From Pseudomonadota bacterium (GTDB lineage: Bacteria; Pseudomonadota; Alphaproteobacteria; Rhizobiales; Rhizobiaceae), in NCBI GenBank assembly GCA_023399465.1, contig JAEWPB010000090.1, forward strand, positions 1 to 52,373: a DNA stretch of 52,373 bases, given 5' to 3'. A program made the translations under genes and the position numbers. Below are positions 17,692 through 25,983 of the stretch, piece by piece. The stretch's first letter is position 1; each line of letters opens with the position of its first letter. Below the pieces are notes generated by a model. The model was given only the letters and a program-made list of their open reading frames with translations. It did no database searches and had not been told where the DNA came from.

Positions 17692-18765
17692 ATGAGCCAG
17701 TCGGAAAAAAATGGCCTGACCTATAGCGATGCGGGCGTGGATATCGACGCCGGCAACCTGCTGGTCGAGAAGATCAAGCCTGCCGTGCGCTCCACGCGCC
17801 GCCCCGGCGCCGATGGCGAGATCGGCGGTTTCGGCGGCCTCTTCGACCTCAAGGCCGCCGGTTTCAAGGATCCGGTCCTGGTGGCCGCCAATGACGGCGT
17901 CGGCACCAAGCTGAAGATCGCCATCGACGCCAACTTCCACGACACCGTCGGTATCGATCTCGTCGCCATGTGCGTCAACGACCTCGTTGTGCAGGGTGCA
18001 GAACCGCTGTTCTTCCTCGACTACTTCGCCACCGGCAAGCTCGATCCCGATCAGGGCGCGGCTATCGTCGAAGGCATTGCCGCCGGCTGCCGCGATGCGG
18101 GCTGCGCATTGATCGGCGGCGAGACTGCCGAAATGCCCGGCATGTATTCGCATGGCGACTATGACCTCGCCGGCTTTGCCGTCGGTGCCGCCGAACGCGG
18201 CCAGCTTCTGCCTGCCGGCGACATCGCCGAGGGCGACGTGATCCTCGGTCTCGCCTCCTCCGGCGTTCATTCCAACGGCTTCTCGCTGGTCCGCAAGATC
18301 GTCGAGCTCTCCGGGCTCGGCTGGGACGCTCCCGCCCCCTTCGCCACCGATGCGAAACTCGGAGAGGCGCTGCTGACGCCGACCCGGATCTACGTCAAGC
18401 CGTTGCTCAAGGCGATCCGCGAGACCGGCGCCCTGAAGGCGCTGGCGCACATCACCGGTGGCGGTTTCCCGGAGAACATCCCGCGCGTGCTGCCGAAGCA
18501 CCTGGCCGCTGAAATCGATCTCGACGCCGTTGCCGTTCCGCCGGTATTCTCGTGGCTCGCCAAGACGGGCGGCGTTGCCCAGAACGAAATGCTGCGCACC
18601 TTCAACTGCGGCATCGGCATGATCGTGGTCGTCGCCGCATCCGACGTCGAGCGCGTCACCGCCGTGCTCGCCGGCGAAGGCGAAAACGTCGTCACCCTCG
18701 GCCGCATGGTAGCCCGCACTGAAGGTGCTGCCGGCACCATCTACAAGGGCACCCTTGCCCTATGA
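17692..18765 (+). CDS. purM: phosphoribosylformylglycinamidine cyclo-ligase
   Basis: Fifth step of purine synthesis: ATP-dependent ring closure of FGAM to AIR in the cytoplasm. 357 residues. The start at 17692 gives MSQSEKNGLTYSDAGVDIDAGN, the family's N-terminal pattern (YxxAGVDIDAG); the frame is open 70 codons upstream but that part is unconserved. Further landmarks are VAANDGVGTKLKIA near 63, MCVNDLVVQGAEPLFFLDYF near 90, the GGETAEMPG loop near 140 and HITGGGFPENIPRV near 254. The stop overlaps purN by the sequence ATGA, so the two are translationally coupled. Confidence 0.97.
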   Translation: MSQSEKNGLTYSDAGVDIDAGNLLVEKIKPAVRSTRRPGADGEIGGFGGLFDLKAAGFKDPVLVAANDGVGTKLKIAIDANFHDTVGIDLVAMCVNDLVVQGAEPLFFLDYFATGKLDPDQGAAIVEGIAAGCRDAGCALIGGETAEMPGMYSHGDYDLAGFAVGAAERGQLLPAGDIAEGDVILGLASSGVHSNGFSLVRKIVELSGLGWDAPAPFATDAKLGEALLTPTRIYVKPLLKAIRETGALKALAHITGGGFPENIPRVLPKHLAAEIDLDAVAVPPVFSWLAKTGGVAQNEMLRTFNCGIGMIVVVAASDVERVTAVLAGEGENVVTLGRMVARTEGAAGTIYKGTLAL

Positions 18766-19418
18766 GCACCCCGGCTGCGGCAAAGAAGGTCGTCGTCTTC
18801 ATCTCGGGAGGCGGATCCAACATGCTTTCGCTGGCGAAGGCCGCCGCCGAGGCGGACTTCCCGGCGGAGATCATCGCGGTGATCTCCGACAAGGCGGACG
18901 CCGGCGGCCTCGCCAAGGCCGAAGCCCTCGGCATCCCGACCTTCAGCTTCGTCCGCAAGGACTTTGCGGACAAGGACGCGCATGAAGCGGCGATCCTCGC
19001 ACAGCTCGAGCGCCTGCAACCGGATTTCATCTGCCTTGCCGGCTACATGCGCCTTCTGAGCGGGGCCTTCATCAACCGTTACGAAGGTCGCATCCTCAAC
19101 ATCCATCCCTCCCTGCTGCCGCTGTTTCCCGGCCTGCACACGCACCAGCGCGCAATCGATGCGGGAATGCGGATAGCCGGCTGCACCGTGCATTTCGTGA
19201 CCGAAGGCATGGACGAAGGCCCGATCATCGCGCAGGCGGCAGTTCCCCTTGTTCCCGGCGACACGTCGCAAAGCCTTGCGGCCCGCGTGCTCACCGTCGA
19301 ACACCAGATCTATCCGCTGGCCCTCAAGCTGGTCGCCGAGGGGAAAATCGTCATGGGCCGCGAGCGCTCCGACGAATTCGACGGCGTCGCCTCGGGCACG
19401 CTGATCTCCGCTTTCTGA
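18762..19418 (+). CDS. purN: phosphoribosylglycinamide formyltransferase
   Basis: Third step of purine synthesis: transfers a formyl group from 10-formyltetrahydrofolate to GAR. 218 residues, normal for PurN. The GGGSN loop lies near residue 16, the catalytic Asn-His pair in NIHPSLLPLFPGLHTHQ near 111, and the catalytic Asp region in GCTVHFVTEGMDEGPII near 135. Overlaps purM by four bases. Ends 34 bp before convergent nudK, with only a short hairpin between. Confidence 0.97.
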   Translation: MSTPAAAKKVVVFISGGGSNMLSLAKAAAEADFPAEIIAVISDKADAGGLAKAEALGIPTFSFVRKDFADKDAHEAAILAQLERLQPDFICLAGYMRLLSGAFINRYEGRILNIHPSLLPLFPGLHTHQRAIDAGMRIAGCTVHFVTEGMDEGPIIAQAAVPLVPGDTSQSLAARVLTVEHQIYPLALKLVAEGKIVMGRERSDEFDGVASGTLISAF

Positions 19419-19423
19419 CCCGC

Positions 19424-19444
19424 GCCGGATCGTTTCGATCCGGC
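19424..19444. terminator. short hairpin between convergent purN and nudK
   Basis: A 9-bp perfect stem (19424-19432 with 19436-19444) around TTT sits in the 34-bp gap between the two stops. Neither side has a U-run, so terminator function is uncertain. Confidence 0.4.
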
Positions 19445-19452
19445 AATCGGCC

Positions 19453-20052
19453 TCATACCGTGAGCGTATCGCGGTTCAGCACCGCCCATTGCAGCAGCAT
19501 GATCGTCTTCGCGTCGCAGATCTCGCCGGTCTCGATCATCGTCATCGCCTTGTCGAGCGGCATTTCGATGACCTCGATATCCTCGCTCTCGTGATCGACG
19601 CCGCCGCCCTGGCCGGCCTTCTTGTCCGTGTCGATGAGCGCCACGAAGAAGTCGAGCGTTTCGGTAACGGATCCCGGCGACATGAAGCACTTGAAGAGAA
19701 AACGCACGTCATCGACGCGGTAACCGGTTTCCTCCATCACCTCGCGGCGGATCGCCTCCTTGGGATTTTCGCCGTCGAGCAGGCCCGCCGGGGTTTCCAG
19801 CAACCAGCCGGAATGGCCGTTGACATGGGCCGGCATGCGGAACTGGCGGACCAGCACCACGGACTGGCGCTTCGGATCGAAGAGCAGGATGGTCGCGCCG
19901 TTGCCGCGGTCGTAGACCTCGCGGCTCAACTCCACGGTCTTTCCGTCGGAAGCGGTGTAGTTGTAGGTGATCTTCCTGAGATGATACCAGTTTCGCGATA
20001 AGGTCTCGTCCTTCAGGATCTCGATCCGGGCGTCGTCAACGGGCTTGATCAT
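19453..20052 (-). CDS. nudK: NudK-type Nudix hydrolase (GDP-mannose pyrophosphatase-like)
   Basis: Hydrolyses a nucleoside diphosphate sugar, GDP-mannose in Escherichia coli NudK, to a sugar phosphate and a mononucleotide. 199 residues. Strong NudK wording: REVYDRGNGATILL near 44, VVLVRQFR near 65, VNGHSG near 77, MSPGSVTE near 125 and TGEICDAKTIMLL near 180. The Nudix box runs from Gly90 to about 112, with REVMEETG (103-110) intact; the upstream Glu of the box is at +5 (Glu95) rather than +6, where Asn96 stands. The start is the ATG at 20052, which overlaps the stop of the molybdopterin oxidoreductase gene (ATGA); upstream reading into that gene is not coding for this protein. Translationally coupled to it. 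Confidence 0.9.
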   Translation of the reverse strand: MIKPVDDARIEILKDETLSRNWYHLRKITYNYTASDGKTVELSREVYDRGNGATILLFDPKRQSVVLVRQFRMPAHVNGHSGWLLETPAGLLDGENPKEAIRREVMEETGYRVDDVRFLFKCFMSPGSVTETLDFFVALIDTDKKAGQGGGVDHESEDIEVIEMPLDKAMTMIETGEICDAKTIMLLQWAVLNRDTLTV

Positions 20053-22175
20053 GGCGGGTCCTTTCGAAGCCACACCTTGTTGTCGTGGAACGCGGCACCG
20101 CCATAGGGAGCCGCGGCATCGGCACCGGTCAGCACATTGATCCCCTCGCCATCGACATGGGCCTTGTTCGGCCACAGGCCTTCGGCGACGAGCACGCCGC
20201 GCTTGACCGCATCGGTCACTTTGGCATGAAGGCGTACGCTCCCGCGCGCATTGCCGATGCGCACGAGATCACCATTGTCGATTTTCGATGCAGAGGCATC
20301 CTCGGGATTGAGCATCACTTCCGGCCGGCCTTCCTTCTGGCGCGAGGTCGGCGTCTCGACGAAGGTCGAGTTGAGGAAGTTGCGGGCCGGCGATGTCGCC
20401 AGGCGGTAGGGATGCTCCGGATCCGCGACCTCGATGAGATCGACCTGATCGGGAAATTCCGGCAGTCCGTCGAAGGGCCCGAGCAGCCCAACCGATTGCG
20501 GCGGGCGATTGGGCGCCGGCGTGTCCGTCCAGTCCGGGCGGAAGCGGAAGCGACCGTCGGGGAAGCCGAAGCCGTTGAGGAAATGCGCCTCCTCGAACGC
20601 CGGCTGGCGATCGATCCACTTTTCCGCCTTCAGTCCGTCGAAGCCGCCCGGCAGGTTGCTCGCCGTCAGGATACGGTCGATGCTCTCGCGCTCGGTCAGC
20701 CCGAAGCCCGGCCTGTCGGCGACGCCGAGCCGTTTGGCGAGTTCCTCGATGACGTAGAGGTTGGTGCGCACGCTCGCCGGCGGCTCCACCAGCTTCGGCC
20801 CGAGCAGGACGTGGCTCTGCCCGCCGCCGCGATAGATGTCGTCATGCTCGACGAACATGGTCGCCGGCAGCACGATGTCCGCAAGCGCGGCCGTCTCGGT
20901 CATGAAGTGCTCGTGAACGGCGACGAACAGGTCGTCGCGCTCAAAACCCTTTTTGACCAGCCGCTGCTCGGGGGCGACATTCACCGGATTGGTGTTCTGG
21001 ATCAGCATCGCCGTCACCGGTCCGCGATGACGCAACGCTTCGGCGTCGCCGGTGAGGACCCGGCCGATCTGCGACTGGTCGAGCATGCGGATCGAGGGAT
21101 CCATCATCGACGCTCCGACGAGTTCGGCCTTGTTCATCCCGAAGATGTCGTTGTTGGAATGGAAGGCGCCGCCGCCCTCGTGCTGCCAGGAGCCAAGCAC
21201 CGTCGGCACGCAGGCCGCGGCATGCATGGCGACCGCGCCGTTGCGCTGGCGGGTAAAGCCGTAGCCGAGCCTGAAGAAGCTCCGCGGCGTGGTGCCGACG
21301 AGCCTTGCAAAGGCCTCGATCTCATCGACCGAAAGGCCGGTGATGGCGGCGGCCCATTCCGGCGTGCGGGTAGCAAGATGCGCCTCGAGACCCGCCGGGT
21401 CATCGGCGAAGCGGGCCATGTAGGCGCGGTCGGCATAGCCGTCGCGGAAAGCGATGTGCATGACGGCGCAGGCGAGCGCCGCGTCGGTACCGGGCCGGAG
21501 GATCAGCCCCATGTCCGCCTGCTTCATCGTCGGATTGTCGTAGACGTCGATGACGACGATCCGGGCGCCACGCTCCTTGCGCGCCCTGACAGCGTGGGTC
21601 ATGACGTTCACCTGGGTCGCCACCGCATTGGTTCCCCAGATCACCACGCAATCGGACTTGGCGATCTCGCGCGGATCGGGCCCGCGGAGCGCGCCGGTGG
21701 CCATGGTGAAGCCGGTCCAGGCGAGGTTGGTGCAGATCGAGCCGAAAAAGCCGGAATAACGCTTGGCGTGGCGCAGGCGGTCGATCGAGTCGCGTTGCAC
21801 CCAGCCCATGGTGCCGGCATAATAATAGGGCCAGACCGCCTCCGGCCCGTGCGCGGCCTCGGCCCTGACGAATGCTTCGGCAATCTCGTCGAGCGCGTCG
21901 TCCCAGGAGATTTCCTGCCAGTCTCCGGCACCCTTGGCGCCCTTGCGGCGCAGCGGCTTCAGCAGCCTGTCGGGATGGTACAGGCGCTCGGCATAGCGGG
22001 CGACCTTGGCGCAGATGACGCCGGCGGTGTAGCTGTTGTCGGCCGCGCCGCGGACGCGGCCGATCCGGCCTTCGGCGTCAATATCCACCTCCAGCGCACA
22101 GGTGGATGGACAGTCATGCGGGCAAGCCGTATGACCGATCGAGGATTTGGCTCTGGCAGGGGTCACGATGTTCAT
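20049..22175 (-). CDS. molybdopterin-dependent oxidoreductase with N-terminal [4Fe-4S] site
   Basis: 708 residues, DMSO-reductase superfamily; binds a bis-molybdopterin guanine dinucleotide cofactor. Residues near 15-50 hold the four cysteines of an iron-sulfur cluster (CPHDCPSTC and later GVICAKV). Then come SWDDALDEIAEAF near 90, a molybdopterin-binding core (CVVIWGTNAVATQVN near 195, VIQNTNP-like LIQNTNPVNVAPE near 395, and ETAALADIVLPATMF near 425), and a C-terminal molydopterin dinucleotide domain from about 590. No Tat signal is visible, so the enzyme is probably cytoplasmic. The substrate is unknown. The ATG at 22175 is chosen; a TTG six codons upstream is less likely, and no strong ribosome site is seen. 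It overlaps nudK by four bases; moaD and moaE are elsewhere in this window. Confidence 0.9.
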   Translation of the reverse strand: MNIVTPARAKSSIGHTACPHDCPSTCALEVDIDAEGRIGRVRGAADNSYTAGVICAKVARYAERLYHPDRLLKPLRRKGAKGAGDWQEISWDDALDEIAEAFVRAEAAHGPEAVWPYYYAGTMGWVQRDSIDRLRHAKRYSGFFGSICTNLAWTGFTMATGALRGPDPREIAKSDCVVIWGTNAVATQVNVMTHAVRARKERGARIVVIDVYDNPTMKQADMGLILRPGTDAALACAVMHIAFRDGYADRAYMARFADDPAGLEAHLATRTPEWAAAITGLSVDEIEAFARLVGTTPRSFFRLGYGFTRQRNGAVAMHAAACVPTVLGSWQHEGGGAFHSNNDIFGMNKAELVGASMMDPSIRMLDQSQIGRVLTGDAEALRHRGPVTAMLIQNTNPVNVAPEQRLVKKGFERDDLFVAVHEHFMTETAALADIVLPATMFVEHDDIYRGGGQSHVLLGPKLVEPPASVRTNLYVIEELAKRLGVADRPGFGLTERESIDRILTASNLPGGFDGLKAEKWIDRQPAFEEAHFLNGFGFPDGRFRFRPDWTDTPAPNRPPQSVGLLGPFDGLPEFPDQVDLIEVADPEHPYRLATSPARNFLNSTFVETPTSRQKEGRPEVMLNPEDASASKIDNGDLVRIGNARGSVRLHAKVTDAVKRGVLVAEGLWPNKAHVDGEGINVLTGADAAAPYGGAAFHDNKVWLRKDPP

Positions 22176-22256
22176 GGCTGATTTATATGCCAAGCATTGA
22201 GGCTGACAAAGGTCAAATCCGATCGATCGCCAGTTTTCATCGGGACATCACTGCAA

Positions 22257-23108
22257 ATGAACTATCGCCACATCTACCATGCGGGCAACTTCGCCGACGT
22301 CCTGAAACATGCGGTTCTGGCGCGGCTCGTCCGCTACGCCCAGCAGAAGGACGCGGCTTTCCGCGTGCTCGACACCCATGCCGGCATCGGCCTCTATGAT
22401 CTCTCCTCCGAGGAGGCGCAAAAGACCGGCGAATGGCAGGGCGGTATCGGCAAGCTCATCGATGCCGAACTGCCGGCCGACGTCGCGACCCTGCTCGAAC
22501 CCTATCTCGAAGCGGTCCGCGCCCTGAACCCCGAGGGTGGGATCACCTACTATCCCGGCTCGCCGAGGCTCGTCCGCCAGTTGTTCCGGCCGCAGGACCG
22601 CCTTTCGGCCATGGAACTGCATCCGGACGACTTCGCAGCGCTGCGGCGCCTGTTCGAGGGGGACTACCAGGTGCGCGTTACCGAACTCGATGGCTGGCTG
22701 GCGCTCGGCGCGCATCTGCCGCCGAAGGAAAAGCGCGGCATCATCCTCGTCGATCCGCCCTTCGAAAAGGAAGGCGAATACAAGCGGCTCGCGGATGGTC
22801 TCGCCCGCGCCTATCGCCGTTTTTCGACCGGCACCTACTGCCTCTGGTACCCGATCAAGAAGGGCGCCCCGATCGCCGAATTCCATGAAGCGCTGAAGGA
22901 ACTGGACATCAAGAAGATGCTTTGCGCCGAGCTCAACGTGAAGAGCGACCGCAACACGACCGGACTTTCCGGCACCGGCCTCATCATCGTCAATCCGCCC
23001 TATACGCTGAAGGACGAGCTTCATACGCTTCTTCCCGTGCTCAAGGAACGACTGGCTGAGGACCGCTACGCCTCGCAACGGGCGTTCTGGCTGCGCGGCG
23101 AAAGCTGA
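22257..23108 (+). CDS. rlmJ: 23S rRNA adenine-2030 N6-methyltransferase
   Basis: Methylates A2030 of 23S rRNA, using S-adenosylmethionine. 283 residues, the RlmJ size. The start is the ATG at 22257: MNYRHIYHAGNFADVLKH is the conserved family N-terminus. Other landmarks are VLDTHAGIGLYDL near 43 (cofactor loop) and the catalytic IILVDPPFEKEGEY near 162. Divergent from the molybdopterin oxidoreductase gene across 81 bp, and the first of a tight plus-strand run with a small exported protein, RNase T2 and a GST. Confidence 0.95.
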   Translation: MNYRHIYHAGNFADVLKHAVLARLVRYAQQKDAAFRVLDTHAGIGLYDLSSEEAQKTGEWQGGIGKLIDAELPADVATLLEPYLEAVRALNPEGGITYYPGSPRLVRQLFRPQDRLSAMELHPDDFAALRRLFEGDYQVRVTELDGWLALGAHLPPKEKRGIILVDPPFEKEGEYKRLADGLARAYRRFSTGTYCLWYPIKKGAPIAEFHEALKELDIKKMLCAELNVKSDRNTTGLSGTGLIIVNPPYTLKDELHTLLPVLKERLAEDRYASQRAFWLRGES

Positions 23109-23174
23109 CGGCGGCAAATCAACTTGACGGCGCAGTCCTTTGGCAACATCCTCCGCAGGCGTTCGGAGAGATTT

Positions 23175-23591
23175 ATGCCCCGCAAACTGATTGCCAAAGC
23201 ACTCATGATGCTGGCCGTCGCCGGAACGAGCGGCGGCGCCTCCCCGTCCCCTTACACGCCGGCCACACCTCCTTGCGAGGCGGACGGCATACTGCGCTCG
23301 GTCGTCGGCCGCTTCGCTGCCTACACGCCCCGCGTCGTCGGCTATCCGATCGGCATCCGCAACCTTTCCCATGTCCGTGAAAACCGGCTGGAACTGCGCA
23401 GCAGCTACTGGCCGGTCGAGCGGCGCTACTGCCATGCGCAGGTCGTCACCAGCGACGGGCGGCCTCGCGACCTCTGGTATCTCATCGAAAGCACGTTCGG
23501 CTTCGCCGGCCTCGGATCCTCCGTAACCTTCTGTGTCAGCGGCCTCGATCCGTGGTACGTCAATGGAACGAATTGCAGGTCAGTACGCTGA
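23175..23591 (+). CDS. small exported protein with four cysteines, unknown function
   Basis: 138 residues. The start is the ATG at 23175 after GGAGAG; an in-frame TTG at 23124 is less likely. Residues 1-23 (basic start, then LMMLAVAGTSGGAS) look like a signal peptide. The mature part carries four cysteines (PPCEAD, RYCHAQ, TFCVSG, TNCRS), consistent with two disulfides, and several aromatic residues, ending DPWYVNGTNCRSVR. I recognise it only as a conserved rhizobial-type hypothetical and propose no enzymatic function. Its TGA is directly followed by the ATG of the RNase T2 gene with no base between, so the two are almost certainly co-translated; both products are exported. Confidence 0.75.
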   Translation: MPRKLIAKALMMLAVAGTSGGASPSPYTPATPPCEADGILRSVVGRFAAYTPRVVGYPIGIRNLSHVRENRLELRSSYWPVERRYCHAQVVTSDGRPRDLWYLIESTFGFAGLGSSVTFCVSGLDPWYVNGTNCRSVR

Positions 23592-24293
23592 ATGAAATTG
23601 AAATATCCCGGTATTCTAGCCCTGTTGCTGCTGATGGTGGCCGCTGCATGGTATCTGACGACGACACCGGCCGGACGACAGCCACTACCCCACCCGCAGA
23701 GCCATCCGGTCACGCGGCCCGCACCCGAATTCGATTTTTACGTTCTCGCGCTTTCCTGGTCGCCGACCTTCTGCGAGACTTCGGCGGAAGGCAGCAATCG
23801 CGAACAGTGCGGCACCCGGCAGAAACGAGGGTTCATCGTCCATGGCCTCTGGCCGCAGAATGAAGACGGCTATCCCGAATTCTGCGCCAGCAGCGAGCCC
23901 GGGCGCGTTCCCGCCTCGCTCGGCCGCACGGTCGCCGACATCATGCCAGGCATGGGACTGGTCGGCCATCAGTGGCGCAAGCACGGCACATGCACCGGCC
24001 TTAGCCAGCGCGACTACCTGGCCCTGATACGCAAGGCGCGCGAGCGGGTCGCCATACCGATGGACATCGACGGCGCCCGCCAGCCGCAGCAACGCCGCGT
24101 CCAGGCGCTGGAGCAACAACTGATCGCCGCCAATCCCGGCCTCACCAGCCAGGCGGTCTCGGTGACCTGCAACGGCGACCAGCTGGACGAACTTCGCATT
24201 TGCATGACCAAAGACCTGGATTTCAGGACCTGCCCGAAGATCGATCGCAGGGCCTGCTCCCGCCAGACGATTACCATTCCGCCGCTTCGCTGA
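23592..24293 (+). CDS. membrane-anchored or exported ribonuclease T2
   Basis: RNase T2 family endoribonuclease (same family as Escherichia coli RNase I) that cuts RNA through a 2',3'-cyclic intermediate. 233 residues. Residues 4-22 are hydrophobic without an obvious cleavage site, so the enzyme may stay tethered on the periplasmic face. Both catalytic segments are intact: CAS I FIVHGLWPQ with His near 83, and CAS II HQWRKHGTC with Glu replaced in this family position by Gln-Trp and catalytic Lys-His near 130. Several cysteines (SPTFCET, EQCGTR, PEFCAS, GTCTG, ACSRQ) suggest disulfides. It begins directly at the stop of the small exported protein gene, and a GST gene follows 18 bp later. Likely roles are RNA scavenging or degradation of foreign RNA in the periplasm. 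Confidence 0.92.
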   Translation: MKLKYPGILALLLLMVAAAWYLTTTPAGRQPLPHPQSHPVTRPAPEFDFYVLALSWSPTFCETSAEGSNREQCGTRQKRGFIVHGLWPQNEDGYPEFCASSEPGRVPASLGRTVADIMPGMGLVGHQWRKHGTCTGLSQRDYLALIRKARERVAIPMDIDGARQPQQRRVQALEQQLIAANPGLTSQAVSVTCNGDQLDELRICMTKDLDFRTCPKIDRRACSRQTITIPPLR

Positions 24294-24311
24294 CCAATTG
24301 AAGGAAGTTCC

Positions 24312-24905
24312 ATGAAACTGCTCTATTCGTCGACATCGCCCTATTCGTCCAAGGTGCGCATGGCCGCCGCCCACCTCGGCCTGAAAATCGAGGCAATCAA
24401 GGTCGACACGTCCGCCGACCCGGCCGAACTGGTCGACAGCAATCCGCTCGGCAAGATCCCGACGCTTGTCACCAAGAAGGAAGGCGCGGTCTACGACAGT
24501 CGCGCGATCATGCAGTATTTCCACCGCGAAAGCGGCGGCAATCTGTACCCGAAAAAGAATGGACGGCGCACTGAAGCCGAGGTGCTCGAAGCCTTGTGCG
24601 ACGGCATCAACGACTGCCTGCTGGCGATCGTCTACGAGAAGCGCTTTCGTCCCGCCGACATGGTCTACCAGACCTGGATCGACCGGCAGTGGGGCAAGGT
24701 CGTGCGCAGCCTCGACCATCTCGAGGCCAACCTGCCGAAGACCGGCAAGAAACTGCATGGCGGCCATTTCGCGCTGGCGGCGATGCTCGGTTATCTGGCT
24801 CTGCGTTTTCCCGGCGAATGGGAAGAAGGCCGCGCAAAGCTCGCCGCCTGGCCGGTCATCTTTGCCAAACGCTTCGACGATTACGGGGCGCTGAAGCCTC
24901 AATGA
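24312..24905 (+). CDS. glutathione S-transferase family protein
   Basis: 197 residues. The N-terminal thioredoxin-like domain (1-78) begins MKLLYSSTSPYSSKVRMAA and contains NPLGKIPTLV, with the cis-proline, and DSRAIMQYF, which contacts glutathione's gamma-glutamyl group. The C-terminal helical domain (85-195) follows. The active-site Ser/Cys position near residue 9-12 reads SPYSS, so a serine-type enzyme is possible. An AAGGAAG site precedes the ATG. Last gene of the run beginning at rlmJ; a bidirectional terminator follows. Confidence 0.92.
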   Translation: MKLLYSSTSPYSSKVRMAAAHLGLKIEAIKVDTSADPAELVDSNPLGKIPTLVTKKEGAVYDSRAIMQYFHRESGGNLYPKKNGRRTEAEVLEALCDGINDCLLAIVYEKRFRPADMVYQTWIDRQWGKVVRSLDHLEANLPKTGKKLHGGHFALAAMLGYLALRFPGEWEEGRAKLAAWPVIFAKRFDDYGALKPQ

Positions 24906-24931
24906 CCGCCTGAAACTCCGGGCAAGAACGC

Positions 24932-24957
24932 AAAAAGCCGGGCGAACCCGGCTTTTT
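24932..24957. terminator. bidirectional terminator between GST and porin genes
   Basis: A perfect 11-bp stem (24932-24942 with 24947-24957, arms AAAAAGCCGGG and CCCGGCTTTTT) with a CGAA tetraloop gives U-runs in both directions between convergent genes. Confidence 0.93.
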
Positions 24958-24977
24958 CTGTTTTATCGAACTTCGGA

Positions 24978-25619
24978 TCAGAACTTGACGCCGATACCGA
25001 GGTTGACGCTGTGCTGGTCGAAGCCGCGCGAAACGGTGCCGCTGTCCAGGTTGTACTTCTTGCTCTGCATGTCGGTGTAACGGTACTCGGCGCGAGCGGT
25101 GATGTTCTCGGTGACGAAGGTTTCGACACCAGCACCGACGGTGTAGCCGGCAGCGGTCTTCTTGTCGGACGAGGTTGCATCGGAAGCCTTGTCACGAGCA
25201 ACAGCAACACCAGCGGTGCCGTAGACCATGACCGGGTTCAGGTCGTAGCCGACGCGGCCGCGGACCGAACCGTTGACGCCCTGCTCGCTCTTGATGCCGT
25301 TGCGGGTCGCGTCTGCACCGGAGTAGCCGATGTCGCCTTCGACGCCGTACACCATCTGGCCCTGCTGCAGGTTGTAGCCGCCGTAGACTGCGCCGCCGAA
25401 TGCCTTGGCGTCGTAGTCACCATTGCCCTTGAAACGGCCCATGTTGTACGAGCCCTGGCCACCGATGTAGGCGCCCTGCCAGTTGCCGGCCGGAGCGGAC
25501 TCGATGACGTCGGCCATCGGTGCTTCCGGGATCTGGTCGATAGCGTCAGCAGCCTGTGCAGCCGAGAAGGCCAGAACGGCGACGGAAGAGGCCATGAGGG
25601 TCTTGATGATGGTACGCAT
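24978..25619 (-). CDS. outer-membrane beta-barrel protein, Omp25/RopB-like
   Basis: 213 residues. The start at 25619 follows AGGAGA, and residues 1-23 form a signal peptide ending AQA-ADA. The mature protein begins with a short proline-containing spacer, then GNWQGAYIGGQGSYN, the typical first strand of Omp25/31-type barrels, and continues as eight or so alternating strands (for example GYTVGAGVETFVTENITARAE in part), ending in Phe (GIGVKF), the usual C-terminal signal for the BAM complex. There are no cysteines. In rhizobia such proteins (RopB) are abundant and tied to envelope stability. The gene stands alone, with a long AT-rich upstream region and its own terminator. Confidence 0.92.
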   Translation of the reverse strand: MRTIIKTLMASSVAVLAFSAAQAADAIDQIPEAPMADVIESAPAGNWQGAYIGGQGSYNMGRFKGNGDYDAKAFGGAVYGGYNLQQGQMVYGVEGDIGYSGADATRNGIKSEQGVNGSVRGRVGYDLNPVMVYGTAGVAVARDKASDATSSDKKTAAGYTVGAGVETFVTENITARAEYRYTDMQSKKYNLDSGTVSRGFDQHSVNLGIGVKF

Positions 25620-25983
25620 ACTATATTCTCCTATCAGTCCCGCGATACTGCCACTCTCATCAATGCAGCAACGCCGGTTATTTCTAAAAATGTCCCTGCC
25701 CGGTTCGAGGGTGAAATTGCTGTCCAATTGAGGAAATGGAAGAGCCAAAATGTGAAATTAATGTGGCGAGAGCGCGGCATAATTTCGATGTTGCTTGACT
25801 GCAACATGGAAATTGTTAACCTTACTAAAATCTTAATTAAACTATACTTGTTTTAATGAAAACAACTCTTGAGTCACACGGTAATATAAAAACTTCAGCG
25901 CCGGCAATGATGCCCTATTCATATGGCTCGGATATATCCTATATGCTTTACAAACCGTATCGGGGACATGAAAAGGCACGAAT
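25620..25983. other. 364-bp AT-rich divergent regulatory region
   Basis: Lies between the divergent porin gene and the SDR gene. Its central part (about 25740-25960) is far richer in A+T than the flanking genes. It includes a 10-bp palindrome GGATATATCC (25930-25939) 45 bp before the SDR start and several near-consensus -10 boxes, none with a convincing -35 partner. I find no credible coding frame. A long 5' leader for the porin mRNA or a small RNA is possible but not shown. Confidence 0.5.

Noticed and set aside
20085..22181. 698-codon plus-strand frame opposite the molybdopterin oxidoreductase
   Set aside because: Composition (rich in Arg, Gly, His, Asp) is that of an antisense shadow; the minus strand has all family motifs.
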